Positions 26,295-34,686 are shown, numbered from the stretch's first letter. The stretch is DNA of 52,263 nt from Candidatus Omnitrophota bacterium (GCA_023247415.1 JAHFGN010000003.1:1-52263); one strand, 5' to 3'. Program-made: numbers and translations. Notes: generated by a model from the letters alone, not told the origin.

Positions 26295-27145
26295 TTCCAC
26301 AAGCGGTAAAACTGGATGCCTATTCGCCGACAGAGATAGCCTCGCGCGTTGAGACCATAGGCGTCGGCAAGGCCAACCTCAACTTCATGGCGAAATTTAC
26401 CCTGTCTGTATTAGCGGGCGTATTCATCTCTTTTGGGGCGGTCCTTTTTACGCTCGTAGTGCATGATTCGAAGCTTAGTTTCGGCCTGACGCAGCTCGTC
26501 GGAGGACTGTCTTTCTGTCTTGGACTGATACTGGTAGTTGTGGCAGGCGCGGAGCTATTTACAGGCAACAACCTTCTGGTCATGGCGTATGTCTCCAGGA
26601 AGATAAGGTTATACCAGGTATTAGAGAACTGGGTCATAGTGTATCTGGGCAACTTCGCCGGCGCGTTCTCCATGGCCCTCTGGATATACTTGACACGGCA
26701 CTGGGCCGCGAATAACTACATGGTTGGCGCAAAGGCGCTTCTAATCGCGAACGCCAAGGTAGGCCTGCCGTTTTTGGTAGCATTCTCGCGGGGGGTGCTG
26801 TGCAACGCGCTTGTCTGCCTCGCGGTCTGGCTCTGCATGAGCGGCCGCTCCACGACAGATAAGATACTCTCCATACTGTTTCCGATCACGGCGTTCGTGG
26901 CGCTCGGGTTCGAGCATAGCGTAGCGAACATGTATTTCATCCCGATGGGATTATTGCTTAAGAGTAATCCGGATGTCCTGACAGCGGCAGGCGCAATGGC
27001 CGGTAAAGCGGTGGATCTCTCCAGCCTTACGGTGCGGGGTCTTTTGTATAAGAACCTTTTGCCGGTAACCCTGGGCAATATCATCGGCGGCGGAGTTTTG
27101 GTGGGCCTTACGTATTGGTTCGTGTATCTGCGCGGGAAAAAATGA
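26282..27145 (+). CDS. focA: formate/nitrite transporter FocA
   Basis: Pentameric formate channel of the FNT family. It has 287 residues and six hydrophobic helices. The signatures ELFTGNNLLVMAY, LGNFAGAF, SRGVLCNALVCLAVW and FEHSVANMYFIP are diagnostic. A good Shine-Dalgarno (GAGGAGG) precedes it. Its stop overlaps the formate dehydrogenase start (ATGATG), which strongly favours formate over nitrite as substrate. Confidence 0.93.
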   Translation: MPEIIPQAVKLDAYSPTEIASRVETIGVGKANLNFMAKFTLSVLAGVFISFGAVLFTLVVHDSKLSFGLTQLVGGLSFCLGLILVVVAGAELFTGNNLLVMAYVSRKIRLYQVLENWVIVYLGNFAGAFSMALWIYLTRHWAANNYMVGAKALLIANAKVGLPFLVAFSRGVLCNALVCLAVWLCMSGRSTTDKILSILFPITAFVALGFEHSVANMYFIPMGLLLKSNPDVLTAAGAMAGKAVDLSSLTVRGLLYKNLLPVTLGNIIGGGVLVGLTYWFVYLRGKK

Positions 27146-29172
27146 TGAAGCATGTACTTACGACCTGTCCATATTGCGGGGTAGGATGCGGATTCTACCT
27201 CGATGTCCGCGACAACAGGATTGTGGGTGTAATCCCATCGAAGTCTAACCCTGTCTCGAAGGGATATCTCTGCGTAAAGGGGTGGCACGCCCACGAACCT
27301 GTTCAACACCCCGATCGCCTGAAAAAACCGCTCATAAAACAAAACGGCAAATTCAAGGAAGCCTCCTGGGAGGCGGCGCTCGATTATGTCGCGAAGAGGC
27401 TAAGCCAGATAAAGGCAAAATACGGCCCGGAGGCCCTCGCGGTCTGCACATCAGCGCGATGCACGAATGAGGAGAACTTCCTTATGATGAAGTTCGGCCG
27501 CGCCTGTCTTGGCACGCCTCACGTCGACCACTGCGCACGCACATGTCATTCCGCCACGGTATCGGGTTTAAACCAGTCATTCGGTTCCGGCGCGAGCACT
27601 AACTCCTATGATGAACTCCCCTTTATGGACTGCATCCTCATTATAGGATCGAATCCGACAGAGGCGCATCCTATAGTGGGGTGGCGCGTCAGGACCGCCA
27701 TAGACAACGGCGCCAAGATTATAGTCTGCGATCCGCGCAGGATTCTCCCCGCGGAAAACGCCTCCATCTACATCCAGCAGTATCCCGGCTCTGATATCGC
27801 CCTTATAAACGCGATGATAAATTATATTGTTACAGAACACCTGCACGATGAGAAATTTATAGCGGAACGCACGGAGGGTTTCGACGAGCTCTGGGAGGTT
27901 GTGAAGGATTATACGCCTGAGTCTGTAAAAGATATAACAGGCCTCGAGCCTGAGTTGATCAAGAAGGCCGCAAGACTCTATGCGACCAACAAGAGAAGCT
28001 GCATTATGTATTCTCTCGGGATGACAGAACACACTGTCGGCACGGATAACGTGATGTCCATGGCCAACCTGGCTATGGTCACAGGGCACGTGGGCAAGGA
28101 ATTCTCTGGTGTTTATCCGATGCGCGGCCAGAATAATGTCCAGGGCGCGTGCGACATGGGCGCTCTGCCCAATGTCTATCCAGGATATCAGCCTGTGACC
28201 GATGAGGCAGTGCGCAAGAAATTTGAAGATGCCTGGGGCGTAAAACTGCCCTCCAAGGCTGGATTCACGCTCACAGATATGATGCAGAAGGCCATCGAAG
28301 GGTCGTTAAAATGTTTCTATATTATAGGAGAAGACCAGGTGCGGACAGACCCGGATACGCACATGATAGAGCGGGCCTTAAAGAGCCTGGAGTTTCTCAT
28401 CGTTCAGGAGATATTCTTGAGCGAGACGGCAAAGTTAGCGCATGTGGTATTGCCGGGCGCTTCCTACGCGGAGAAAGACGGCACGTTCACTTGCGCTGAA
28501 CGCAGGTTTCAGAGAGTTAGGAAGGCGATAGAGCCTCTATCCGGCAAGACTGACGGAGAGATCGTCTGCGAGATATCAAGACGGCTTGGGTATCCGATAG
28601 ATCCTGATCCTAAGAATGCGCTGGATGAGATGGCGTCTCTAACCCCAATATTTCAGGGAGTAAGTTTCGAGAGAGTAGACACCAACGGTCTGCAGTGGCC
28701 TGTCCCGTCAAAAGGACACCCTGGAACGCCGGTTGTTCATTTGGGAAAATTCAGAAGAGGGCTCGGTAAGTTTATGCCGATTAAGAATAAACCTCCGGCC
28801 GAGGTTCCGGATGAGGAGTATCCGTTTATCCTGAGCACAGGCAGGATGCTGTTCCACTACAATACAGGGACTATGACCCGGAGGGTCTCGAATCTGCTGC
28901 GGGAATATCCGCGCAATTTCGTCCAGATGAATCCGGCGGATGCTGAACAATTAGGGCTCAAGGCTCAAGGGTCAAGGGTCAAGGTAAAGACGCGTCGGGG
29001 AGAGCTGGTGGTTGCCGCGGAAGTAACAGACAAGATAAAAAAGGGCGTCTTATGGATGCCGTTTCATTTTTCCGATGAACCGACGAATGTCCTGACCAAC
29101 AGCGCCTTCGACCCTGTCTGCAAGATAGGCGAGTATAAGGCCTGCGCGGCGAAGATTGAGAAAGTTAAATGA
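27142..29172 (+). CDS. fdhA: formate dehydrogenase catalytic subunit, cysteine type
   Basis: Mo/W-bisMGD formate dehydrogenase, cytoplasmic (no Tat signal). From ATG 27142, overlapping focA, it has 676 residues, similar to FdhF-type enzymes. The Fe-S motif is canonical (C9, C12, C16, C44). At the metal-ligand position the sequence is CARTCHSATVSGL: Cys135 replaces selenocysteine and is followed by catalytic H136. The 7-nt array at 28955-28982 encodes LKAQGSRVK in the usually conserved MGD-binding domain. The next two genes are AsrA/AsrB-like, so electrons probably go to NAD(P) or ferredoxin, rather than to a hydrogenase. Confidence 0.92.
   Translation: MMKHVLTTCPYCGVGCGFYLDVRDNRIVGVIPSKSNPVSKGYLCVKGWHAHEPVQHPDRLKKPLIKQNGKFKEASWEAALDYVAKRLSQIKAKYGPEALAVCTSARCTNEENFLMMKFGRACLGTPHVDHCARTCHSATVSGLNQSFGSGASTNSYDELPFMDCILIIGSNPTEAHPIVGWRVRTAIDNGAKIIVCDPRRILPAENASIYIQQYPGSDIALINAMINYIVTEHLHDEKFIAERTEGFDELWEVVKDYTPESVKDITGLEPELIKKAARLYATNKRSCIMYSLGMTEHTVGTDNVMSMANLAMVTGHVGKEFSGVYPMRGQNNVQGACDMGALPNVYPGYQPVTDEAVRKKFEDAWGVKLPSKAGFTLTDMMQKAIEGSLKCFYIIGEDQVRTDPDTHMIERALKSLEFLIVQEIFLSETAKLAHVVLPGASYAEKDGTFTCAERRFQRVRKAIEPLSGKTDGEIVCEISRRLGYPIDPDPKNALDEMASLTPIFQGVSFERVDTNGLQWPVPSKGHPGTPVVHLGKFRRGLGKFMPIKNKPPAEVPDEEYPFILSTGRMLFHYNTGTMTRRVSNLLREYPRNFVQMNPADAEQLGLKAQGSRVKVKTRRGELVVAAEVTDKIKKGVLWMPFHFSDEPTNVLTNSAFDPVCKIGEYKACAAKIEKVK
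28955..28982. repeat. four 7-nt units (GGCTCAA/GGGTCAA) inside fdhA
   Basis: GGCTCAA twice, then GGGTCAA twice, in perfect tandem within the coding region; the frame remains open. Confidence 0.9.
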
Positions 29173-29182
29173 ATCCAAGCAT

Positions 29183-29232
29183 CGGGACACCCTACAGCAT
29201 CAGCGTAAATGCTCAGCTGTAGAGTGTCCCGT
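29183..29232. repeat. GGGACA...TGTCCC palindrome, copy D
   Basis: CGGGACACCCTACAGC (29183-29198) with GCTGTAGAGTGTCCCG (29217-29232). It closely matches the inner part of copy B at 14247-14295, including loop bases, which suggests recent spread of one element. Confidence 0.75.
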
Positions 29233-29249
29233 TGGCAAGGGTGAGGGGT

Positions 29250-30278
29250 ATGAACAGACCTTTTATCACGCGTGAACACTTGAAGGTTCTCATCAAAGTC
29301 TTGAAGAGTTCCTGCGATGAATTCATCGCCCCGAGGCGGGAACATTTAACCGATATAGTCTTTGGCGATGCCAAGACAGGCGGCGGAGAACTTCCGGATT
29401 ACGACGGAAACTCCGTTATATCGCCGAGGGCGTTTTTACTGCCTCAGACAGAACCTCTCTTCGAGATAAAGTCGGCCCGGAGGAGCGAACTCGCGCCTAT
29501 CGAAGACAAAAGAACGAGGGTATTTTACGGCGTTAGGCCCTGCGACATAAAGGCGCTGGTCCTTATGCGCGAATTCTTCATCGAGAGGGAATTCGCGGAT
29601 GAACCGTACAAGACAAAGATGGGACGATCCACATTCATAGCGCTCGCCTGCAGTAAGAGGTGTTCCGCAAAGGCCTTCTGCGACGAGATGGGCGCAGGCC
29701 CTGTCGCGAAATCCGGTTTTGACCTCCAGATGAGGGCAGTCAGCCGCGGATACATCATCGATATCGGTTCGGAGAAAGGCGAAAAAATTGTTGGGGAGAA
29801 CAAAAGATTATTTAAAAGGGCTTCGCCGCAGGATGAGAAAGAGGCAAAGGCAGTGCTGAAGGATTTTACTAAAGAACCTGAGAAGATCGATTATAAGAAA
29901 CTTGCCAAAACGATGGCCAACGATTCAGTCGAGCCATCGGTTTGGGATGATATCGGACAGCGCTGCGTCATCTGCTCAGGATGTGTAACGCTATGCCCCA
30001 CATGCGGCTGCTTCAGTGTTGTAGACAGAATAAGCGGCGATAGAGGCGAGCGTCTGCGGTATTGCGACGGTTGTCCATACGCGGGTTTTACGAGGATGGC
30101 GGGAGGGAGCGCCCCATTTCCGCTCCATAAAGACCATATCAGAAGGTTCTTTGAGCATAAGCTGAATCATGATGTAGACCGCTATGGGACGCCGAGCTGC
30201 GTCGGCTGCGCCAGATGCATAGAGACATGCCCGGGGAATATCAGCATAAGGAAGCTCATAAGGGAAGCCGTAAAGTGA
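29250..30278 (+). CDS. AsrA/sulfhydrogenase-beta-like Fe-S protein
   Basis: Electron-transfer subunit related to anaerobic sulfite reductase A and sulfhydrogenase beta. From ATG 29250 (MNRPFITREH) it has 342 residues. The N-terminal two thirds contains FYGVRPCDIKAL and KRCSAKAFC. The C-terminal part has two 4Fe-4S motifs, CVICSGCVTLCPTCGC and CVGCARCIETCP. It lies between fdhA and a flavoprotein whose GTG overlaps its stop codon. In this context it most likely carries electrons from formate dehydrogenase to that flavoprotein, rather than taking part in sulfite reduction; no AsrC is present. Confidence 0.82.
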   Translation: MNRPFITREHLKVLIKVLKSSCDEFIAPRREHLTDIVFGDAKTGGGELPDYDGNSVISPRAFLLPQTEPLFEIKSARRSELAPIEDKRTRVFYGVRPCDIKALVLMREFFIEREFADEPYKTKMGRSTFIALACSKRCSAKAFCDEMGAGPVAKSGFDLQMRAVSRGYIIDIGSEKGEKIVGENKRLFKRASPQDEKEAKAVLKDFTKEPEKIDYKKLAKTMANDSVEPSVWDDIGQRCVICSGCVTLCPTCGCFSVVDRISGDRGERLRYCDGCPYAGFTRMAGGSAPFPLHKDHIRRFFEHKLNHDVDRYGTPSCVGCARCIETCPGNISIRKLIREAVK

Positions 30279-31099
30279 GAAACGAATATCTGCCAAAACA
30301 AGCCGTAATAGAAAAGATTGTTGACGAGACAGCTGATGTCAAGACCTTTACGCTCCGCGTCAAGGATAAGAGCGGCGATCTGTTAAAGTATAAACCCGGG
30401 CAATTTATGATGCTGTCGCTCCCCGGGTACGGCGAGGCGCCGTTCACATTCGCCTCCTCCCCCGCAAAGAGCAGCAGATTCCAGATTTCAGTCAAGAAGA
30501 TCGGCAGTCTGACAGGGGCCATGCATAATCTTAAAGTCAAAGATACAGTTGGAGCGCGCGGGCCTTACGGCAATACCTTTCCGCTGGATAAGATGAAAAA
30601 AAGGGATCTGCTCTTCGTCGCTGGCGGTATAGGCATGGCGCCGTTAAGGCCGGTCATTCAGCAAGTCTTTAAAAACAGAAAGTCCTATGGCAGGGTGGAG
30701 ATCGTCTACGGCGCGAGGACGCCTAAGGATATGATATATACCGATGAGGTGAAGTCCTGGCGCGATGAGGCAGATACCGATATCCATCTTACCGTAGACG
30801 TCCCGGACGAATCGTGGGGCGGCGCGTGCGGGGTCGTGTGCGTTCTATTCCCAAAGATTAAGATCAATCCTCAAACTTCAATAGCGGTTCTCTGCGGGCC
30901 TCCACTCATGATAAAATTCGCCATATTTGACATGCTGAAACTTAGGTTTAAAGAGGAGAATATCTACGCCTCTCTTGAGCGTTACATGAAATGCGGCATA
31001 GGCAAATGCGGCCATTGTTACGTTAAGGGAAAGTATGTCTGCACCGACGGGCCTAATTTCTCCTACGCCGAGATGAAGAAGTTAGGGATAGCCTCATGA
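30275..31099 (+). CDS. AsrB/sulfhydrogenase-gamma-like FAD/NAD(P) oxidoreductase
   Basis: Ferredoxin-NADP reductase fold protein of 274 residues. GTG 30275 is chosen because it overlaps the preceding stop and gives the expected N terminus. It has an FAD region (FTFASSPAKSS), a nucleotide region (FVAGGIGMAPLRPV, CGPPLMIKF) and a C-terminal 2Fe-2S site with C-x4-C-x2-C and a later Cys (MKCGIGKCGHCYVK...VC). It would make NAD(P)H from formate electrons, or the reverse. It overlaps the following mobB-like gene by 4 nt. Confidence 0.85.
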   Translation: MRNEYLPKQAVIEKIVDETADVKTFTLRVKDKSGDLLKYKPGQFMMLSLPGYGEAPFTFASSPAKSSRFQISVKKIGSLTGAMHNLKVKDTVGARGPYGNTFPLDKMKKRDLLFVAGGIGMAPLRPVIQQVFKNRKSYGRVEIVYGARTPKDMIYTDEVKSWRDEADTDIHLTVDVPDESWGGACGVVCVLFPKIKINPQTSIAVLCGPPLMIKFAIFDMLKLRFKEENIYASLERYMKCGIGKCGHCYVKGKYVCTDGPNFSYAEMKKLGIAS

Positions 31100-31563
31100 A
31101 GATAATAACTGTGTCCGGGGCGCATAGCGGGGTTGGGAAGACGAGGGTTGTCGAGGGCCTGCTAAAAGGCTTAAAAGGATGGTCTGCGCTCAAGGTTACG
31201 GTTTTGCATAATGGCGCATGCCCGACCCATAGAGACTGCGGCGCGTGCGACGCGATGGAGTCTAAATTTTCCATTGTAGACGACGAAGCCAGATTGGGTG
31301 AATTCGGCAAGGACACGGGCCGCTTTAAGGCGGCTGGCGCGAAAAATGTGCTTTGGCTGCGAGCCAGATCAGATGGCCTAAGGGCAGGTCTTAAAAAAGC
31401 CATGTCTGGTTTTAAAGATACAAACGGCATCGTCATCGAAGGCACGAGCGTTTTAAGACACATCAAACCGGATCTGGCGATATTGGTCAAGAATAGAAAT
31501 TCAAACTTGAAGCCCTCGGCCAAAGAGGCGCTTAAAAAAGTGGACTTAGTCCTGACAATCTGA
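31096..31563 (+). CDS. MobB-like P-loop protein
   Basis: Small GTPase-fold protein of 155 residues with Walker A GAHSGVGKT at 9-17. The sequence resembles MobB, which assists guanylation of Moco. An internal cluster of cysteines (CPTHRDCGACD) could bind metal. It lies in the moa/mob gene run, overlapping the upstream oxidoreductase gene and ending 17 nt before moaA. MobB is the best guess; another small metal-cofactor P-loop protein is possible. Confidence 0.65.
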   Translation: MKIITVSGAHSGVGKTRVVEGLLKGLKGWSALKVTVLHNGACPTHRDCGACDAMESKFSIVDDEARLGEFGKDTGRFKAAGAKNVLWLRARSDGLRAGLKKAMSGFKDTNGIVIEGTSVLRHIKPDLAILVKNRNSNLKPSAKEALKKVDLVLTI

Positions 31564-31580
31564 ACAGGTTAGATACGCTT

Positions 31581-32561
31581 ATGAGTAAGCTAATAGATGC
31601 ATTCGGCAGGCGTATAGACTATCTGCGCATATCGGTTACAGACAGGTGCAACTTAAGGTGCGCGTACTGCATGCCGGAGTCCGGTATTGTAACCAGACCG
31701 CACGACGAGCTCCTCAGATTTGAGGAGATAGCCAGGGTCGTAAGGGTATGCGCCTCGCTTGGGATAGCAAAGATACGCCTGACCGGAGGCGAGCCCCTCG
31801 TGAGGAAGGATATAGCGGATCTCATAGAATTGCTGGCGCGCATAGACGGCATCAGCGATATCTCCATGACTACCAACGGGGTTCTTTTGAAGGAACACGC
31901 CGCCCAATTAAAACACGCGGGTTTAAAAAGGGTGAACATAAGCCTTGATACATTGGATGGGGATAGATATAAAGCGATCACCAGATTTGGAAAGCTGGGA
32001 GATGTGGAAGGCGGGATCAGGGAGGCTCTTTGCGCCGGGCTGTCACCGGTAAAGATCAACTGCCTTCTACTGGACGGCATCGACAAGGCCGAAGTGTTAA
32101 AGTTTTTAGCGCTCACCCTCGAAGACCCTATCCACGTGCGCTTTCTCGAATTCATGCCTATCAACGCATTCTATAAAAATAATACCGCCATCTCCGCGAG
32201 AGACGTCATGGATATAGCCGGAAACTTTCGCGGCTTTGACAACGCGGGACTGCAGGGCAGCGGCCCGGCAAAAGTATTCAGATTTAAAGATTCCTTGGGG
32301 ACATTCGGCACAATCGCGCCAATGACGGATAAATTCTGTTCAAGCTGCAACCGCTTGAGGCTCACATCCAACGGATACATGAAGGCATGTCTCCACGCGG
32401 AAGCCAAGGTGGATTTGAAAGGCCCCTTGAGGAATGGAATAGACGACGAAGGGCTAATTGGTTTGATCGAGTCATCGGTTCGCGGAAAACCCAAAGAGCA
32501 TCTATTGGGCGCCGGCGGCGTGGAGTATTCGGAATATCTGATGTGCCAGATAGGGGGGTAA
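31581..32561 (+). CDS. moaA: GTP 3',8-cyclase MoaA
   Basis: Radical SAM enzyme for the first step of Moco synthesis. It has 326 residues, with the N-terminal cluster CNLRCAYCMPE and the C-terminal 4Fe-4S cluster CSSCNRLRLTSNGYMKACL; LTGGEPLVRKD is the SAM-binding block. The usual terminal GG is present (CQIGG). It is followed by a dense A-rich 7-nt array before moaC. The reaction also needs MoaC (next gene). Confidence 0.95.
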   Translation: MSKLIDAFGRRIDYLRISVTDRCNLRCAYCMPESGIVTRPHDELLRFEEIARVVRVCASLGIAKIRLTGGEPLVRKDIADLIELLARIDGISDISMTTNGVLLKEHAAQLKHAGLKRVNISLDTLDGDRYKAITRFGKLGDVEGGIREALCAGLSPVKINCLLLDGIDKAEVLKFLALTLEDPIHVRFLEFMPINAFYKNNTAISARDVMDIAGNFRGFDNAGLQGSGPAKVFRFKDSLGTFGTIAPMTDKFCSSCNRLRLTSNGYMKACLHAEAKVDLKGPLRNGIDDEGLIGLIESSVRGKPKEHLLGAGGVEYSEYLMCQIGG

Positions 32562-32563
32562 TT

Positions 32564-32613
32564 AAAATCAAAAATAAAAAATCAAAAATAAAAAATACAA
32601 ATCAAAAATCAAA
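32564..32613. repeat. A-rich 7-nt array (AAAATCA/AAAATAA) at the moaA-moaC junction
   Basis: Alternating AAAATCA and AAAATAA units with period 7 fill the gap between moaA and moaC. The array can be read in the moaC frame as KNKKSKIKN, so it takes the place of the usual N-terminal MoaC residues. Confidence 0.88.
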
Positions 32614-32632
32614 AATTATATCTGCTATCAGA

Positions 32633-33061
32633 ATGGCAGATATAAGTGAAAAACCTGCAACCAAGAGGGCTGCCGTTGCTGAAGCGATAGTTTGCATGAA
32701 GCCAGCGACAATTAAGAGCTTAAAAGCCGGGACTCTTCCTAAAGGCGATCCAATCGCCTGCGCGAGGGTTGCCGGCATTATGGCGGCGAAGAAGACTCCG
32801 GAGATCATACCCTTATGCCACCCTCTTGAGATATCGAATGTGAAGATTGAATTTAAGATACTAAAAGGTTCCGTGATTATTAAAAGCGAAGTATCCTGTC
32901 TGGGCAGGACAGGCGTCGAGATGGAGGCGTTGACGGCCGTATCAGCCGCCGCGCTTACCGTATACGACATGTGTAAGCCTGTGGATAAGGATATGGTGAT
33001 ATCGGAGATAAAGTTATTGAAGAAGACTGGCGGAAAGAGCGGGGAATATGTTAGAGAGTAA
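32633..33061 (+). CDS. moaC: cyclic pyranopterin monophosphate synthase MoaC
   Basis: Converts the MoaA product to cyclic pyranopterin. From ATG 32633 it has 142 residues beginning MADISEKPATKRAAVAEA. Key motifs are IIPLCHPLEISNVKI and GVEMEALTAVSAAALTVYDMCK. Most MoaC proteins have about a dozen more N-terminal residues before VDVSEK. Here that stretch is replaced by the repeat array and no Shine-Dalgarno precedes the ATG. The MOSC gene overlaps the end; the stop codon lies inside its heptamer array. Confidence 0.92.
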   Translation: MADISEKPATKRAAVAEAIVCMKPATIKSLKAGTLPKGDPIACARVAGIMAAKKTPEIIPLCHPLEISNVKIEFKILKGSVIIKSEVSCLGRTGVEMEALTAVSAAALTVYDMCKPVDKDMVISEIKLLKKTGGKSGEYVRE

Positions 33062-33524
33062 CCAGAAACCAGTAACCGGAAACCAGAAAGGCACAATAGT
33101 CGCTGTGTCGATTTCCGAAAAAAAAGGCATGAAGAAACGGAACGTCAAATCCGTGGAGCTGAAGGAGAATTTCGGGATCGTAGGAGACGCGCACGCCGGC
33201 GGCAAGATTAGGCAGGTCAGCCTGTTGGCAGAGGAGTCTATACAGAAGATGAAGGACAAAGGACTAAAGGTGAATTCAGGGGATTTTGCCGAGAATATCA
33301 CTACCAGCGGGATAGACCTGCTGCGGCTAAAAATAGGGGATAGGCTTGGGCTTGGGAAAGACGCCCTGATAGAGATATCTCAAAAAGGCAAAGAGTGCCA
33401 CACGAGGTGCAGCATCTATTATCAGGCTGGCGACTGCGTAATGCCGACCGAAGGAATCTTCGGCCGAGTTTTAAAAGGCGGCATTGTTAAGCCAGGAGAT
33501 AAGGTAGAGGTGATAGATACATGA
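33048..33524 (+). CDS. MOSC domain protein
   Basis: A 158-residue MOSC protein, the fold shared by the molybdenum cofactor sulfurase C-terminal domain and YiiM. The conserved region includes GIVGDAHAG, RQVSLLAEESI, GDFAENITTSGIDL and the cysteine motif KECHTRCSIYY. It may bind or sulfurate Moco. The first codons include a 7-nt array encoding NQKPVTGNQK. It overlaps moaC by 14 nt and mogA by 4 nt. Confidence 0.85.
   Translation: MLESNQKPVTGNQKGTIVAVSISEKKGMKKRNVKSVELKENFGIVGDAHAGGKIRQVSLLAEESIQKMKDKGLKVNSGDFAENITTSGIDLLRLKIGDRLGLGKDALIEISQKGKECHTRCSIYYQAGDCVMPTEGIFGRVLKGGIVKPGDKVEVIDT
33059..33086. repeat. four 7-nt units at the moaC stop / MOSC start
   Basis: TAACCAG, AAACCAG, TAACCGG, AAACCAG in tandem. 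The first unit contains the moaC stop codon; the rest codes for residues 5-13 of the MOSC protein. Confidence 0.88.
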
Positions 33525-34039
33525 AGAAACCAGAAACCAGTAACCAGAAACCAGAAAAAGAAATTTACAAGGTTGCGGTATTGACGATAAGCGACAAGTG
33601 TTCTAAGGGGATGAGAAAAGATGAGAGCGGTAAAATAGTCCAGGAACTTGCCGGGAAGATCCCGGCAGAGGTCGTGAAGTATGAGGTAGTTCCCGATGAA
33701 CCTGATATGATAAAGGCGAAGCTGATCGAATACGCCGATGATTTAAAAGTAGATCTGGTATTAACCGACGGAGGCACGGGTTTTACGGAGCGGGACAGAA
33801 CACCCGAGGCGACAAGGGATGTCATCGAAAAAGAGGTTCAGGGCATCCCTGAAGCGATGCGCTTCGCCTGCTTTAAATCGAGCCCGAGGGCAATGCTGTC
33901 CCGCGGTATAGCAGGCATAAGAGGGAAGACATTGATTATAAATCTACCCGGGAGCTCAAAGGGCGCGAAAGAGTCGCTCGAGGCTGTTCTCGCGACCCTG
34001 CCGCACGGCCTCGACATGATCCTGGGGAAGGAACATTAG
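33521..34039 (+). CDS. mog: molybdopterin adenylyltransferase MogA/MoaB
   Basis: Activates molybdopterin by adenylylation before MoeA acts. It has 172 residues with VLTISDKCSKG, LVLTDGGTGFTERDRTPEAT and LIINLPGSSKGAKE. The first codons are followed at once by a four-unit AAACCAG array (33527-33554), which adds a KPETSNQKPEK extension before the normal domain start. The MOSC gene overlaps by 4 nt. It is the last of the Moco genes; moaD and moaE are not visible in the window. Confidence 0.92.
   Translation: MKKPETSNQKPEKEIYKVAVLTISDKCSKGMRKDESGKIVQELAGKIPAEVVKYEVVPDEPDMIKAKLIEYADDLKVDLVLTDGGTGFTERDRTPEATRDVIEKEVQGIPEAMRFACFKSSPRAMLSRGIAGIRGKTLIINLPGSSKGAKESLEAVLATLPHGLDMILGKEH
33527..33554. 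repeat. four 7-nt units (AAACCAG) in the first codons of mogA
   Basis: AAACCAG, AAACCAG, TAACCAG, AAACCAG in tandem, nearly identical to the MOSC-gene array 460 nt upstream. Confidence 0.9.
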
Positions 34040-34125
34040 AGATTGCTTCGGCACTTCGTGCCTCGCAAAGACGTTATCGTCATTACGAGGAGCCATAGTT
34101 TATGTTTGAGGCGACGAAGTAATCT
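34040..34125. repeat. REP-like hairpin element
   Basis: The outer arms AGATTGCTTCG (34040-34050) and CGAAGTAATCT (34115-34125) pair. An inner CCTCGCAAAGACG (34061-34073) pairs with CGTCATTACGAGG (34078-34090). The composition matches the widespread family of GATTGCTTCG...CATTACGAGG repeats found between bacterial genes. It probably ends the mogA transcript. Confidence 0.75.
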
Positions 34126-34146
34126 GACGATAAGGAACACTGAAAG

Positions 34147-34668
34147 ATGGTCCTGATAAATCTATTTATAGCGTTCCTGAGAGTGGAGATATTCGCCTTC
34201 GGAGGCGCGGACTCGCTTCTGCCTTTAATAGAAAAGGAAATCGTCGAGAGATATCACTGGCTGACGCCGGAAGAATTTTTGGATATGTTAGGCGCCGCTA
34301 AGATATTGCCGGGGGCCCTATCCATAAAATTCGCCACATACACAGGGTATAAGATATCGGGCATGCCGGGGGTCATAGCGGCGAATCTCGGGAATTTCAT
34401 AATGCCGGCGGCGCTGATGTTCTTTGTTTCGTCCATCTATCTGAAGTATAAGGACCTCCCAGCCATAAAGAGCGCGTTTGGCACGATTCAATTAGCCATA
34501 TTCGCCATGATCATCGCTCTCGCGTTCCGGCTTGTAGACATGAATCAATTGACGAATCCGAAAAATATTATTATAATTATAGGGTCGTTTGTCCTGTTTG
34601 TCTATACCAGGGTCCATCCGGCGTTTATAGTTGTCGGCGCCGGGATACTGGGAGTTTTTCTCAGGTAG
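34147..34668 (+). CDS. half-size chromate transporter (ChrA family)
   Basis: It has 173 residues and five or six membrane helices. ChrA signatures are FAFGGADSLLPLIEKE, LGAAKILPGALSIKFATYTGYKISG and the NLGNFIMPAAL block. Short-chain ChrA proteins normally occur as two adjacent genes that form one unit; only one is present here. The half may act as a homodimer, or its partner may lie elsewhere. In anaerobes the family is common and its substrate is not always chromate. Confidence 0.83.
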   Translation: MVLINLFIAFLRVEIFAFGGADSLLPLIEKEIVERYHWLTPEEFLDMLGAAKILPGALSIKFATYTGYKISGMPGVIAANLGNFIMPAALMFFVSSIYLKYKDLPAIKSAFGTIQLAIFAMIIALAFRLVDMNQLTNPKNIIIIIGSFVLFVYTRVHPAFIVVGAGILGVFLR

Positions 34669-34686
34669 GACCAGGGATCGCCTCAT

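Noticed and set aside
27115-27141. An earlier GTG start for formate dehydrogenase
   Set aside because: It lies inside focA; ATG 27142 overlaps the focA stop and gives the expected N terminus just before the Fe-S motif.
27142-29172. Selenocysteine in the formate dehydrogenase
   Set aside because: The metal-ligand codon encodes Cys (CARTCHSAT) and no in-frame TGA is present there.
29250-31099. Anaerobic sulfite reductase
   Set aside because: The catalytic AsrC is absent and the pair follows fdhA; the electron-transfer role is more likely.
32387-32632. A longer MoaC frame starting inside moaA
   Set aside because: The extension is moaA sequence in another frame plus a heptamer array; conserved MoaC begins near 32633.
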